From the NCBI GenBank assembly GCA_947503115.1, contig CANNCS010000019.1:1-45078 (forward strand): a DNA stretch of 45,078 nt, read 5' to 3'. The notes beneath the pieces were generated by a model. The model was not told where the DNA came from and made no database searches. It saw only the letters and a list, made by a program, of their open reading frames with translations. Origin of the DNA: an uncultured Marivita sp. (GTDB lineage Bacteria; Pseudomonadota; Alphaproteobacteria; Rhodobacterales; Rhodobacteraceae). Both the position numbers and the translations under genes were made by a program. Shown here piece after piece: positions 8,871 to 17,199 of this stretch (position 1 is its first letter; each line of letters starts with the position of its first letter).

Positions 8871-9158
8871 ATGTTTGCACGTATAACTCCGTATAAAATG
8901 AAGTCCGACTCGATTGATGCCGCGACCGAGATGATGCACTCGCTCAAGGATCAGATCATGTCACTTGATGGCATTCACCAGTTCATGAACGTGATGCAAT
9001 CCGACGGTAGTGGGTACGTCATTTCTGTTGTGTAAAGCGAAGAGGCGTCCGACAAGAACGCAGATCAAGTTCGAGCACTTTGGGCCAATTTCGGCCCATA
9101 TCTTGAAGCAATACCTACGCCCGAAGGGTACGCCGTCTTGGTCGACTGGAAAATCTAA
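8871..9158 (+). pseudogene. Small antibiotic-biosynthesis-monooxygenase-like gene with an in-frame TAA
   Basis: The frame opens at ATG 8871 behind a good GGAAGGA ribosome-binding site and encodes 54 residues (MFARITPYKMKSDSIDAATE onward). It then hits TAA at 9033-9035, followed without frame change by 40 more sensible codons (SEEASDKNADQVRALWANFG onward) to TAA at 9156-9158. The whole 95-codon frame resembles small ABM-fold dimeric proteins, with a GIHQF...GSGYVISVV core. The stop falls within the VV[x]SEE strand region, where the family, as I recall it, often has Glu. Either a one-base nonsense mutation, readthrough, or a sequencing error. The truncated product would lack the last strands of the fold. 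Confidence 0.7.
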
Positions 9159-9173
9159 CGCCAAAAATGAAGA

Positions 9174-9198
9174 CGAACCTCCGTCTAGCGGAGGTTCG
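9174..9198. terminator. Perfect 10-bp hairpin after the interrupted gene
   Basis: cgaacctccg (9174-9183), loop tctag, cggaggttcg (9189-9198). There is no T-run on the plus strand; on the minus strand the hairpin is followed by TCTTCATTTTT. It sits 16 bases after the end of the 95-codon frame, as expected for that gene's terminator. Confidence 0.5.
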
Positions 9199-9383
9199 CC
9201 AAGCATATGCGAACACCATGCATTTCCCTTGCTAGATTGGTGGTAACCTGTCATATGCATCCCTGCTAACGATCTTCTACTCGACCTTCTGTTTTCCGAC
9301 ACCGGCACGCAGCTCTCGATCCAGACGTGACTTTGCCGGGTTGCCGCACAAAGCGGGCAACGGAAAACACAAGGATACTTCAC

Positions 9384-9590
9384 ATGGCCACTGGCACAGT
9401 GAAATGGTTCAACACCACCAAAGGCTACGGCTTTATCGCACCCGATGGCGGCTCCAAGGACGTTTTCGTCCACATCTCAGCTGTTGAGCGTTCCGGCCTC
9501 ACCGGCCTCAGCGACGACCAGAAGGTTACCTTCGACATCGAAGCCGGCCGTGACGGCCGCGAAAGCGCGATCAACCTCGCGCTGGCGTAA
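9384..9590 (+). CDS. CspA-family cold-shock protein (copy 1)
   Basis: A 68-residue single cold-shock domain with RNP1 KGYGFIAP and RNP2 VFVHIS. It binds single-stranded RNA/DNA and acts as an RNA chaperone. The ATG at 9384 is preceded by AAGGA; the frame extends 19 codons upstream, but that part does not resemble the family. A leader of up to about 180 bases without a gene lies upstream and contains a hairpin near 9342-9364 (gttgccgc / gcgggcaac), as is common for cold-shock mRNAs. It differs from copy 2 at 9 of 68 positions. Confidence 0.96.
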   Translation: MATGTVKWFNTTKGYGFIAPDGGSKDVFVHISAVERSGLTGLSDDQKVTFDIEAGRDGRESAINLALA

Positions 9591-9612
9591 GCCACACTAC
9601 GCATGATTTCTG

Positions 9613-9648
9613 AACCGCCCGGAGCCTTTGCGCTCTGGGCGGTTTTTC
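9613..9648 (+). terminator. Rho-independent terminator of the first csp gene
   Basis: Stem aaccgcccggagc (9613-9625) / gctctgggcggtt (9632-9644): 13 bp with one G-U pair, six-base loop, then TTTCTT. It is a strong intrinsic terminator 22 bases after the stop codon. Confidence 0.92.
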
Positions 9649-9838
9649 TTTGCGCGAGCGTCTAGAAACGCCTTAGCGCGTAGGTTGTCAAAATACGCCA
9701 TTTTGTGACCTTTGTGCCTCAATCCATGTTTGACGATGCCGCAGACAAGTGCGATCGCACTTGCCTTCACCTAAAGCCTTGGCAACGTAGAATTCAGTTT
9801 GATTTTACGAGTAGAGAAAAACGAGGACGAGTGTACCC

Positions 9839-10399
9839 ATGATTTCAAGACGTTACTTCCTTGCAGTGACCGCCGCAGGATTGGCCACGCCAAGCATTGC
9901 AACCGCGCAAGCTTTCCAAATCAAGAAGATCTACCGCCCGCAGGATGTACGCATCAAAAGCGATATCGCACCGGGTCAAATCCTGATCTTGCCGCGCGCG
10001 CACTTCCTCTACCATGTGACCGAGCCAGGTGTCGCGCGCCGCTACGGCGTCGGCGTGGGCCGGGCCGGACTAGAGTTTACGGGAACGGCTGAAATCTCGG
10101 TAAAGAAGGAATGGCCGACCTGGCGCCCGACACAGGAAATGATCGAACGAGAGCCCGATACCTACTCAAAGTTCATCGACAACGACTATGTCCAGCCTGG
10201 CGGGCCCTCCAATCCACTGGGAGCGCGCGCGTTATACCTCTTCCAGAATGGACGCGACACGTTTTTCCGTATCCACGGCACCACCGCACCACGTTCCATC
10301 GGACAATCTGTGTCGAACGGATGCATCCGGATGCTGAACGACCACGTTGAAGATCTGTATGACCGCGTACCATTGGGGACCGTCGTTACAGTTCTCTGA
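9839..10399 (+). CDS. L,D-transpeptidase (YkuD domain), exported
   Basis: A 186-residue periplasmic enzyme that makes 3-3 peptidoglycan crosslinks or attaches proteins to the wall. The N terminus MISRRYFLAVTAAGLATPSI is a signal peptide with a twin-Arg-like RR, ending near AQA. The YkuD catalytic signature is complete: His146 in RIHGTT and Ser160-x-Cys162 in SNGCIRM, with Cys162 as the nucleophile. The insert EWPTWRPTQEMIEREP is typical of ErfK/YbiS-type alphaproteobacterial members. The gene stands alone between two cold-shock genes. Confidence 0.94.
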   Translation: MISRRYFLAVTAAGLATPSIATAQAFQIKKIYRPQDVRIKSDIAPGQILILPRAHFLYHVTEPGVARRYGVGVGRAGLEFTGTAEISVKKEWPTWRPTQEMIEREPDTYSKFIDNDYVQPGGPSNPLGARALYLFQNGRDTFFRIHGTTAPRSIGQSVSNGCIRMLNDHVEDLYDRVPLGTVVTVL

Positions 10400-10416
10400 C
10401 GTTACCAAAACCAACG

Positions 10417-10448
10417 CCGGGGATCTGTTTTTTGCAGGTCTCCGGTTT
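10417..10448 (+). terminator. Hairpin downstream of the L,D-transpeptidase
   Basis: ccggggatctg (10417-10427) pairs with caggtctccgg (10435-10445) over 11 positions with two wobble pairs. The loop is ttttttg and TTT follows. It is a plausible intrinsic terminator 18 bases after the stop. Confidence 0.55.
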
Positions 10449-10538
10449 GCCACTCTGCTGCCATAAAACGTGCTTTTTTCGCGGCCATTTACTGGTCGTT
10501 AAGAGATAACACGAAACCTGACGTCAAAAGGGTCGGAT

Positions 10539-10712
10539 ATGGCAGCTATTACTCTCATTGCAGGAAGCGTTCTTGGCTGGATCGCAGCCACCATATCATT
10601 GGTTGCAGGTACACTTGCATCCACGGCAATCCTTGTGTTTCTAGTCACCAGCGTCACTTTTTCAGCCGCAGCACTGTTTGCAGCGGCAATGCGACAGCCC
10701 GATCTAACCTGA
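10539..10712 (+). CDS. Small hydrophobic membrane protein, unknown
   Basis: A 57-residue frame, ATG 10539 to TGA 10712, almost wholly hydrophobic: MAAITLIAGSVLGWIAATIS, then LVAGTLASTAILVFLVTSVT, then AALFAAAMRQPDLT. It predicts two closely spaced membrane helices with a short polar tail. I do not recognise the family. The ribosome-binding site is weak (GGTCGG). No partner is evident; the neighbours are a cell-wall enzyme and a small anchored protein on the other strand. It could be a chance frame, but the composition and the clean gap around it favour a gene. Confidence 0.45.
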   Translation: MAAITLIAGSVLGWIAATISLVAGTLASTAILVFLVTSVTFSAAALFAAAMRQPDLT

Positions 10713-10772
10713 CTGAAAGGTGTGACCACCAAAGGCAGTCACACGCAAAATCTTGCCGATCACACCTGCGTG

Positions 10773-11036
10773 TTAGAGCAGCACGTGAATGACAAGAAGG
10801 TTCGGGATGACAAACGCTGCTGCAATACAAAACAATTTGGCCCCATGCGATGCGGCTCTGAACAGAGAATTCTCCTCTAACGCATCACCATAGGCCATTG
10901 CAGCAAACAGCAACGCCCCGGATTGTCCGTTTTCGATCAATCGGTTACGCTCAATGTCGGCGCGAGCCTCGGCGTAGCGTTTATCGAGCATTTGTTGTTC
11001 TGCAATTGCGGCGACCCGCACGTCCATGCCTGACAT
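10773..11036 (-). CDS. Small C-terminally membrane-anchored protein, unknown
   Basis: An 87-residue protein starting at ATG 11036 with a strong AGGGAGAG ribosome-binding site. The first half is charged and helical (VAAIAEQQMLDKRYAEARAD, then IERNRLIENG). The C terminus is a hydrophobic helix (LFCIAAAFVIPNLLVIHVLL) ending at the last residue, so it looks tail-anchored. A second moderately hydrophobic patch (SGALLFAAMAYG) lies mid-protein. No family recognised. It is convergent with the small membrane protein at 10539 and lies between two cold-shock genes. Confidence 0.65.
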   Translation of the reverse strand: MSGMDVRVAAIAEQQMLDKRYAEARADIERNRLIENGQSGALLFAAMAYGDALEENSLFRAASHGAKLFCIAAAFVIPNLLVIHVLL

Positions 11037-11284
11037 GTTAACTCTCCCTGAACTATAAGACCGACTAAAGATGGTGCGCTGATCGCCCAAGGCAAATCAG
11101 TTTCACATGAAAGAGAAAGCTTGGCTTTTTTCTTGCGTCAGTTTCGGAATCACCTGAGAACTTGACCTGCAAAGTTACGATTTTCGACCACTGCTCCGAA
11201 CCGGCTCAGTTAAGCGAATATGACTGACCGCGCTCGTCGGGCCGTCTTGCTCGGCGGAAGACATGACAGACAGGAGTAGAACGG

Positions 11285-11491
11285 ATGGCCACTGGCACCG
11301 TCAAATGGTTCAACACCACCAAAGGATACGGGTTCATTGCACCGGACAACGGCGGCAAAGACGTATTTGTCCATATCTCGGCCGTGGAACGGTCGGGTCT
11401 TACAGGCCTCGCTGACAATCAGAAAGTGACCTTCGACCTCGAAGCAGGTCGCGACGGTCGCGAAGCGGCGGTGAACATTTCGCTTGCCTGA
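11285..11491 (+). CDS. CspA-family cold-shock protein (copy 2)
   Basis: 68 residues, a single cold-shock domain with KGYGFIAP and VFVHIS. It is identical to copy 1 at 59 of 68 positions; the differences are conservative and clustered in the loop after GFIAPD and in the second half. The start has AGGAG about eight bases upstream. Two paralogs 1.7 kb apart on the same strand suggest an old local duplication. The leader sequences do not look alike, so the two may respond to different conditions. Confidence 0.96.
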   Translation: MATGTVKWFNTTKGYGFIAPDNGGKDVFVHISAVERSGLTGLADNQKVTFDLEAGRDGREAAVNISLA

Positions 11492-11657
11492 TTCCGATAT
11501 GGGCTGACGTTAGTCCATTTCCTTGATCTCGGTAGTCGCAGACCACCTATCGCGTCGGGGATAAACCAGCAAACGGGCGGCTTTTCCGTCGCCCGTAGGC
11601 TACAGGTCTGCGCATTGGACCGCTTGAACGCAAGTGCCGACAGTGGACAACTCGGCC

Positions 11658-12332
11658 TTACTCAGATGCGCGCTCCACCAATTCCGCAACGGCAGGCCCC
11701 ATCGCACCGACGATCAGATCGACACCTTCGGCGTTTGGGTGAATGCCGTCCATCTGCATGACATCGCGCAGTTCGGCGGGTGTGCTTCCGACAACGTAAA
11801 GACCTTCGAAAAACCTTGGAAAATACAGTGCGCCATAGGCGTCAGCCAGCTCCGGATACATCGCGTCGAATTCGGCCTTGTATTCAGGCCCGTAGTTTCC
11901 CGGCGCTTCCATCCCGACGATCAGAACATCCAACCCTTTGTCTTGTGCCACCTTTAAAATGCCCTCGAGGTTCGCGCGCGACACCGAAGGATCCAATCCA
12001 CGCAAAAGGTCATTACCTCCCAATGCAACAATCAATGCCTCGGTTGCAGGGGACAGCGACCATTCGACCCGTGACAACCCTCCAGCAGTCGTGTCACCAG
12101 ACACGCCCGCATTGACCAAGCGCACATCAAATCCCCGCTCTTCCAGCCAAATCCGCATCTTGGGAACAAACCCATTCTGATCAATAAGCCCGTAGCCGGC
12201 GGTCAAGCTGTCACCCAAGGCAATGACTTCAACAGGTTCAGCATGAACTGCGGACACCGTGCATAGGCAAACAGCCGCCACACGCATCTTGCTCAGAACC
12301 CATGACGCCCCATATGTAAAAGAGTGAAACAT
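11658..12332 (-). CDS. SGNH-hydrolase esterase, TesA/arylesterase type
   Basis: About 224 residues, exported. The N terminus contains a hydrophobic segment ending VSAVHA, followed by block I IALGDSLTAGYG (nucleophile Ser in GDSL), block III GGNDLL and block V DGIHPN (Asp-x-x-His). This is the TesA-type periplasmic lysophospholipase/arylesterase fold. The ATG at 12332 has GGAG at good spacing; an internal ATG at 12287 would give a shorter signal peptide. It is divergent from a YbbA/YbbP-type ABC system, the same arrangement as tesA-ybbA-ybbP in Escherichia coli. Confidence 0.92.
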   Translation of the reverse strand: MFHSFTYGASWVLSKMRVAAVCLCTVSAVHAEPVEVIALGDSLTAGYGLIDQNGFVPKMRIWLEERGFDVRLVNAGVSGDTTAGGLSRVEWSLSPATEALIVALGGNDLLRGLDPSVSRANLEGILKVAQDKGLDVLIVGMEAPGNYGPEYKAEFDAMYPELADAYGALYFPRFFEGLYVVGSTPAELRDVMQMDGIHPNAEGVDLIVGAMGPAVAELVERASE

Positions 12333-12350
12333 TATAAAGCTCCGTATCCT

Positions 12351-13043
12351 ATGACCCAGTCCATTCTCGATCTTAAAGATGTCACGCTCAGCCTCAGGGG
12401 CAATGCCGGAATGGTCGAGATCCTACATGGGATCAGCCTTTCCGTTCACAAGGGCGAGACCTTGGGTTTGATCGGGCCGTCGGGTTCGGGCAAGTCGTCG
12501 TTGTTGATGGTGATGGGCGGGCTTGAGAATGCCACCTCAGGCAGCGTGGTCGCTTTAGGGCAAGACCTCACCGCGATGGACGAGGACAAAATGGCCCGGT
12601 TTCGGCGGGATCACATGGGAGTTGTATTTCAATCGTTCCACCTGATCCCGACCATGACCGCGCTCGAGAACGTTGCGACACCGCTGGAACTGGCGGGGGA
12701 GAAAGACGCCTACACGCGCGCCGAGGCAGAGCTTGAAGCGGTAGGCCTAGCACATCGCGCGGATCACTACCCGGCGCAGATGTCCGGCGGCGAACAGCAG
12801 CGCGTAGCACTTGCCCGTGCATCGGTCACACGGCCCGAAATCCTGCTTGCAGATGAACCCACCGGCAACCTTGACGGGGTCAATGGGCAGGCGATCATCG
12901 ACCTGCTGTTTGACCTGCGTGACCGGCACGGGGCGACTCTGGTTCTGGTGACACACAGCCGCGAACTGGCCGCGAAATGCGACCGGGTGATCCGGCTCAC
13001 CGATGGCCATATCTCGGACAATCAGTTGAAGGCTGCTGAATAA
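12351..13043 (+). CDS. ABC transporter ATP-binding protein, YbbA/LolD-like
   Basis: A 230-residue ATPase with Walker A GPSGSGKSS (42-50), Q-loop VFQSFHLIPTMTA, signature MSGGEQQRVALARA, Walker B ILLADEPTGNLD and the H-loop VTHS. It is in the MacB/LolD/FtsE class that powers FtsX-type permeases. Its stop shares bases with the start of the permease gene (TAATG), indicating a translationally coupled pair. A GTG 27 bases upstream is an alternative start. The tesA-like gene next door points to the YbbA family, whose substrate is unproven. Confidence 0.93.
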   Translation: MTQSILDLKDVTLSLRGNAGMVEILHGISLSVHKGETLGLIGPSGSGKSSLLMVMGGLENATSGSVVALGQDLTAMDEDKMARFRRDHMGVVFQSFHLIPTMTALENVATPLELAGEKDAYTRAEAELEAVGLAHRADHYPAQMSGGEQQRVALARASVTRPEILLADEPTGNLDGVNGQAIIDLLFDLRDRHGATLVLVTHSRELAAKCDRVIRLTDGHISDNQLKAAE

Positions 13044-15571
13044 TGGCGCTTGGCACGGCTGCCCGTTTCGCCCGCCGGGAACTGCGCGGCGGTCTCAAAG
13101 GGTTTCGCATCTTCCTTGCGTGCCTTGCACTTGGTGTAGCTGCGATTGCAGGCGTTGGTTCTGTCCGCTCGGCCATTCAATCGGGTCTTGAAGCGCAGGG
13201 GTCCATCCTCTTGGGCGGCGATGCCTCAGTGGAGTTCACCTATCGCTTTGCTGAACCCGAGGAACGCGCCTATCTCGAGAGCATCTCAACCAGCATTTCC
13301 GAGATCACCGATTTCCGCTCTATGGTGGTAAAAGACCCGGATGGCGTGGCTGAACGCGCACTAACACAGGTCAAATCCGTTGATGCGGCCTATCCGCTGA
13401 CAGGCAAAGTACAGCTGGACCCAGCCATTCCACTGGCTGAAGCACTGGCCGGGGATGGCACACAACCCGGCGCGGTCATGGCACCTCTGCTGGCGGATCG
13501 TTTGGGGCTTGAACCGGGCGACAGCTTCCGACTGGGCATACAAGATTTTACGCTATCGGCGATCCTTTTGACTGAACCTGACAGTTCTGCCTCGGGCTTT
13601 TCGCTTGGCCCGCGCACCCTGGTCACCACCGATGCGCTTCGCGAAGCGGGCCTGTTGCAACCCGGCACGCTGTACGAATCCGAATACCGCCTGCTTCTGC
13701 CGCCGGACAGTGACCTCAATGCGCTGGAAACTGCAACTGAAGCCGCCTTCCCCAGCAGCGGCTTGCGATGGCGAGACTTACGCAATGGCGCGCCGGGCGT
13801 GGCACGATTTGTTGAACGTCTGGGCGCATTCTTGATCCTTGTTGGCCTGTCCGGTCTTGCTGTGGGTGGCATCGGTGTGTCCGCTGCTGTTCGCGCCTAT
13901 CTGGCCAGCAAAACAAGCGTTATTGCGACGCTGCGCACCTTGGGGGCCACCCGCGCGACAATCTTCCAGACCTATTTCCTCCAAATCGGCGCTTTGAGCC
14001 TGCTTGGCATTGGCCTCGGATTAATACTGGGCGCCCTTGTCCCGATCCTATTTGGCCCGCTTATCAGTGCCTCGCTGCCTGTACCCGCGATCTTCACGGT
14101 CCACCCGGCACCCCTGATCGAAGCGGCGCTCTATGGCATCCTGACGGCCTTGATTTTCACGCTTTGGCCGCTGGCCCGCACCGAAGACATCCGCCCTGCG
14201 ATGCTCTTCCGGGATGCCTTGGACGGCGGCAAAGCCTTGCCCGCATGGCGCTACGTGATTGCAACGCTGGTCTTGTTGGGCTTGCTGGTGGGTGTAGCCT
14301 CGCTCTTTTCCGGAAGCCCGTTCCTGACGCTGTGGACAGCCGGAGGTTTAATCGGTGCGCTTGTTGTCTTGGTGATGGCGGCCATCGCCATCCGCTGGAT
14401 CGCCAAACGGTCAACAAAAGCCATGCGCGGCCGTCCCGTCTGGCGGTGGGCGCTGGCGTCCATCGGTGGCCCGCGTGATGCCGCAGCTCCCGTGGTCTTG
14501 TCGCTGGGCCTTGGGTTGTCGGTGTTGGCCGCTGTCGGTCAAATCGACGGCAACCTTCGCTCTGCCATCGACCGCGATCTGCCCGAAGTGGCCCCAGCCT
14601 ATTTCTTTGTCGACATCCAACCCGACCAGATGCCTCAATATACCGAGATGCTCGAGAATGATCCTGCCGTTGCCCGCATCGACACAGCACCGATGCTGCG
14701 CGGCGTCCTGACCCAGATCAACGGCCGCCCGGCGCGCGAAGTCGCGGGCGATCACTGGGTTGTTACCGGCGACCGGGGCATCACCTACGCAGCCCAGCCT
14801 GACGCCAACACGCGGGTTGTGGCCGGCGAATGGTGGGATGCAGACCATGACGGTCCTGCCGAAGTCAGCTTTGCCATCGAAGAGGCGGAAGAGATGGGTC
14901 TGTCGCTTGGCGACATGCTCACCGTCAATGTGTTGGGGCGCGACATCAGTGCCAAGATCACCAGCTTCCGGGATGTGGATTTCTCGACTGCAGGCATGGG
15001 CTTTGTGATGACCCTCACACCCAATGCTCTGCAGGGCGCGCCGCATACCTTCATTTCAACCGTCTATGTCCCTGCCGAAGACGAGGCTCGCATCTTGCGC
15101 GAACTTGCGACGGCCTTTCCGAACATCACCGCGATCAGCGTCCGAGATGCCATAGATCGGGTGAGCCTTCTGCTCGAAGGCATCGGCGCCGCTGTTCGCT
15201 GGGGCGCCGCGGCAACCCTCCTGACTGGTTTCCTAGTCCTGATCGGCGCTGCCGCCGCTGGCGAAGGTGCGCGCACCTACGAGGCGGCAGTTCTCAAAAC
15301 CCTCGGTGCCAGCCGCGCGCGTATCCTGCAAAGCTTTGCCCTGCGGTCAGCCCTTCTTGGCGGAGGTGCGGGACTGGTTGCATTGGGCGCGGGGATCCTT
15401 GGCAGTTGGGCAGTGATGAACTTCATCATGGACAGCAGCTTTGCCGTGGTCTGGCCGTCAGCCCTAGGTGTCGTGATTGGTGGCGTGATGGCAACCCTTC
15501 TGGCGGGGCTGGTGTTCGCATGGAGACCGCTCGCGGCGCGTCCGGCCCAAGTGCTCCGCGCTCGTGAATAA
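13043..15571 (+). CDS. FtsX-type ABC permease, YbbP-like
   Basis: An 842-residue membrane protein. It has an N-terminal helix (FRIFLACLALGVAAIAGVGS), a large periplasmic domain, a block of helices around residues 255-420, a second periplasmic domain (about 495-700) and a C-terminal FtsX unit ending VFAWRPLAARPAQVLRARE. The two FtsX core repeats (LASKTSVIATLRTLGATRAT, and TYEAAVLKTLGASRARILQS) are both present. Such permeases act by mechanotransmission on lipids or lipophilic substrates at the outer leaflet. It overlaps the ATPase gene and has normal length for YbbP. Confidence 0.92.
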   Translation: MALGTAARFARRELRGGLKGFRIFLACLALGVAAIAGVGSVRSAIQSGLEAQGSILLGGDASVEFTYRFAEPEERAYLESISTSISEITDFRSMVVKDPDGVAERALTQVKSVDAAYPLTGKVQLDPAIPLAEALAGDGTQPGAVMAPLLADRLGLEPGDSFRLGIQDFTLSAILLTEPDSSASGFSLGPRTLVTTDALREAGLLQPGTLYESEYRLLLPPDSDLNALETATEAAFPSSGLRWRDLRNGAPGVARFVERLGAFLILVGLSGLAVGGIGVSAAVRAYLASKTSVIATLRTLGATRATIFQTYFLQIGALSLLGIGLGLILGALVPILFGPLISASLPVPAIFTVHPAPLIEAALYGILTALIFTLWPLARTEDIRPAMLFRDALDGGKALPAWRYVIATLVLLGLLVGVASLFSGSPFLTLWTAGGLIGALVVLVMAAIAIRWIAKRSTKAMRGRPVWRWALASIGGPRDAAAPVVLSLGLGLSVLAAVGQIDGNLRSAIDRDLPEVAPAYFFVDIQPDQMPQYTEMLENDPAVARIDTAPMLRGVLTQINGRPAREVAGDHWVVTGDRGITYAAQPDANTRVVAGEWWDADHDGPAEVSFAIEEAEEMGLSLGDMLTVNVLGRDISAKITSFRDVDFSTAGMGFVMTLTPNALQGAPHTFISTVYVPAEDEARILRELATAFPNITAISVRDAIDRVSLLLEGIGAAVRWGAAATLLTGFLVLIGAAAAGEGARTYEAAVLKTLGASRARILQSFALRSALLGGGAGLVALGAGILGSWAVMNFIMDSSFAVVWPSALGVVIGGVMATLLAGLVFAWRPLAARPAQVLRARE

Positions 15572-15681
15572 GCGTCGCGAACTGGGCCACAAGGCCCGAT
15601 GAACGGCAATATACCACCTTGCCCTGAGGCCATTCCCTTGGCATGCCCCCGGCAAACCACCACAAGAGATCGAGTCGCCCG

Positions 15682-16554
15682 ATGTCCGATAGCCTCCCCA
15701 TGACGATCCCAGCCCCGCTGACCCCAGCCCAGCGCACGCAGATCATCAATCTTGTCCGCCGCGCCGCGCGGGCCGAAATTCTACCGCGCTTTCGGACACT
15801 GGGTACCAGCGACATCGACCAAAAATCTGGCCCGATGGACGTGGTTACCGCTGCTGACAAGGAAGCGGAAAAGATGATCGTGCGCGGATTGCTCGCGATG
15901 TTTCCCAACGCGCTGATGGTCGGCGAAGAAAGCGTAACCGATGAAAAGGTCGCAGCGCTTGCTGATGCCGAAATGGGTTTCACCATTGACCCGGTCGACG
16001 GCACTTGGAACTTTGCGCACGGTTTGGCGACCTTCGGCGTAATCTTGTCGATGACGCGCTTTGGTGTGCCGGTGTTCGGTCTGATCTATGACCCCATCAC
16101 CGACGAACTGCTGATTGCCGATGAAGCGGGCTCGGCACAGGTGATGGCGCCTCGCCGCCCTGCCCGCAACGTGTCGGTGTCAAAGGGTGGTCCAATCGAA
16201 GAACTGAGCGGCTTTGCCTCGGTCTACAACATCCCCGAAGACAAACGCGGCGACCTGATTGGCCTGATGACCCGGTTCCAGCGGCTTTATATGCTGCGCT
16301 GTGCGGCCCATGAGTTCCGGATGGTGGCACAGGGGCATGTTGATTTTGTTCTGTGCTCGAACCTGACACCGTGGGATCACGCCGCTGGGGCCTTGATTGT
16401 CCAACGTTCAGGTGGACACGTCGCTTGCCTGGACGGGTCCGAATATCGCGCCCAAATGCGCGACGGATACCTGCTTTGCGCATCGGACGCAGCAACGTGG
16501 GGACGGGTGCGCGATGCGATGTCGTTTCTGCTGGACGACACAACCGAAGGATAA
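15682..16554 (+). CDS. Inositol-monophosphatase-family phosphatase (HisN-like)
   Basis: A 290-residue Mg-dependent phosphatase. The metal-binding motifs are GEES (81-84), DPVDGT (103-108) and WDHAAG (231-236), all intact. In alphaproteobacteria members of this family act as histidinol-phosphatase (HisN), inositol monophosphatase or SuhB; the sequence alone does not decide which. No his gene is nearby. The ATG at 15682 was chosen; an in-frame ATG 39 bases upstream would add a low-complexity N terminus. It lies 110 bp after the permease gene and is convergent with the Rossmann-fold gene. Confidence 0.88.
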   Translation: MSDSLPMTIPAPLTPAQRTQIINLVRRAARAEILPRFRTLGTSDIDQKSGPMDVVTAADKEAEKMIVRGLLAMFPNALMVGEESVTDEKVAALADAEMGFTIDPVDGTWNFAHGLATFGVILSMTRFGVPVFGLIYDPITDELLIADEAGSAQVMAPRRPARNVSVSKGGPIEELSGFASVYNIPEDKRGDLIGLMTRFQRLYMLRCAAHEFRMVAQGHVDFVLCSNLTPWDHAAGALIVQRSGGHVACLDGSEYRAQMRDGYLLCASDAATWGRVRDAMSFLLDDTTEG

Positions 16555-16557
16555 TCG

Positions 16558-17199
16558 TCAGCGCGTCAGCACGACATCCGCTTTGACGTCCAATCCCTGC
16601 TCAACTGCGTCGATCAAGTAGTGTGCTACGCTGGCGCGGGAAATCAGCCCGTTGCGCCACGTCTTGGGGTCACGCAGAACCCGGTAAGCGTCGGTTCCAG
16701 CGCCTTTGGTTAGGATCACCGGACGCGCGATTGTCCAATCTATCTCTGACGACATGACCAGAGCTTCCTGTCGGTCTTTATCCGCATAGGGTTTGCCAAG
16801 AATGGCACGGTGACCTGTCTTTTCGACCCAACTCATCGCTGCCTTGCTGCGCCCCGCGCCAAACCCAGTGACCACCACCAGCCGCGACACACCCGACTGC
16901 GCCATCGCCTCAAGCAAAACCTGTGTGGTTTCGGAAAAGAGCGTTTCTTCTTCCCAAAGCATCGCCAGCCGCTCTGTGATGCCCAAAGCATAGACCACCG
17001 CACACACACCGTCCAAAGCGCGCGACACATCATCGGCCGATGTTGCATCACCTTTGAACGGCTCGACAAGGTCGGTCGCGTCAAGAGTGTCAGCGCTTCG
17101 GGCAAAGGCGCGAACCGGCAAGCCGCGCCGCACCGCTTCGTCCAAAGCGCAGCGCCCAATGCCAGAAGTTGCGCCCATGATCAGGATCGGATTGGTCAA
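16558..17199 (-). CDS. NAD(P)-binding Rossmann-fold protein (atypical SDR, NmrA/BVR-B-like)
   Basis: 213 residues. The N terminus GATSGIGRCALDEAVRRG is a dinucleotide-binding GxxGxxG loop. The strand RLVVVTGFGAGRS and the segment DWTIARPVILTKG are typical of the NAD(P)H-binding atypical SDRs related to NmrA and biliverdin reductase B. The substrate is unknown. It starts with TTG (17199) behind a GAGGGG ribosome-binding site. The start overlaps the stop of a possible small upstream frame (TTGA). It ends three bases from the convergent phosphatase gene. Confidence 0.85.
   Translation of the reverse strand: MTNPILIMGATSGIGRCALDEAVRRGLPVRAFARSADTLDATDLVEPFKGDATSADDVSRALDGVCAVVYALGITERLAMLWEEETLFSETTQVLLEAMAQSGVSRLVVVTGFGAGRSKAAMSWVEKTGHRAILGKPYADKDRQEALVMSSEIDWTIARPVILTKGAGTDAYRVLRDPKTWRNGLISRASVAHYLIDAVEQGLDVKADVVLTR

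Noticed and set aside
11574-11600. acgggcg/cgcccgt hairpin after the second csp gene as a terminator
   Set aside because: Seven-bp stem without a downstream T-run, more than 80 bases from the stop; not convincing.
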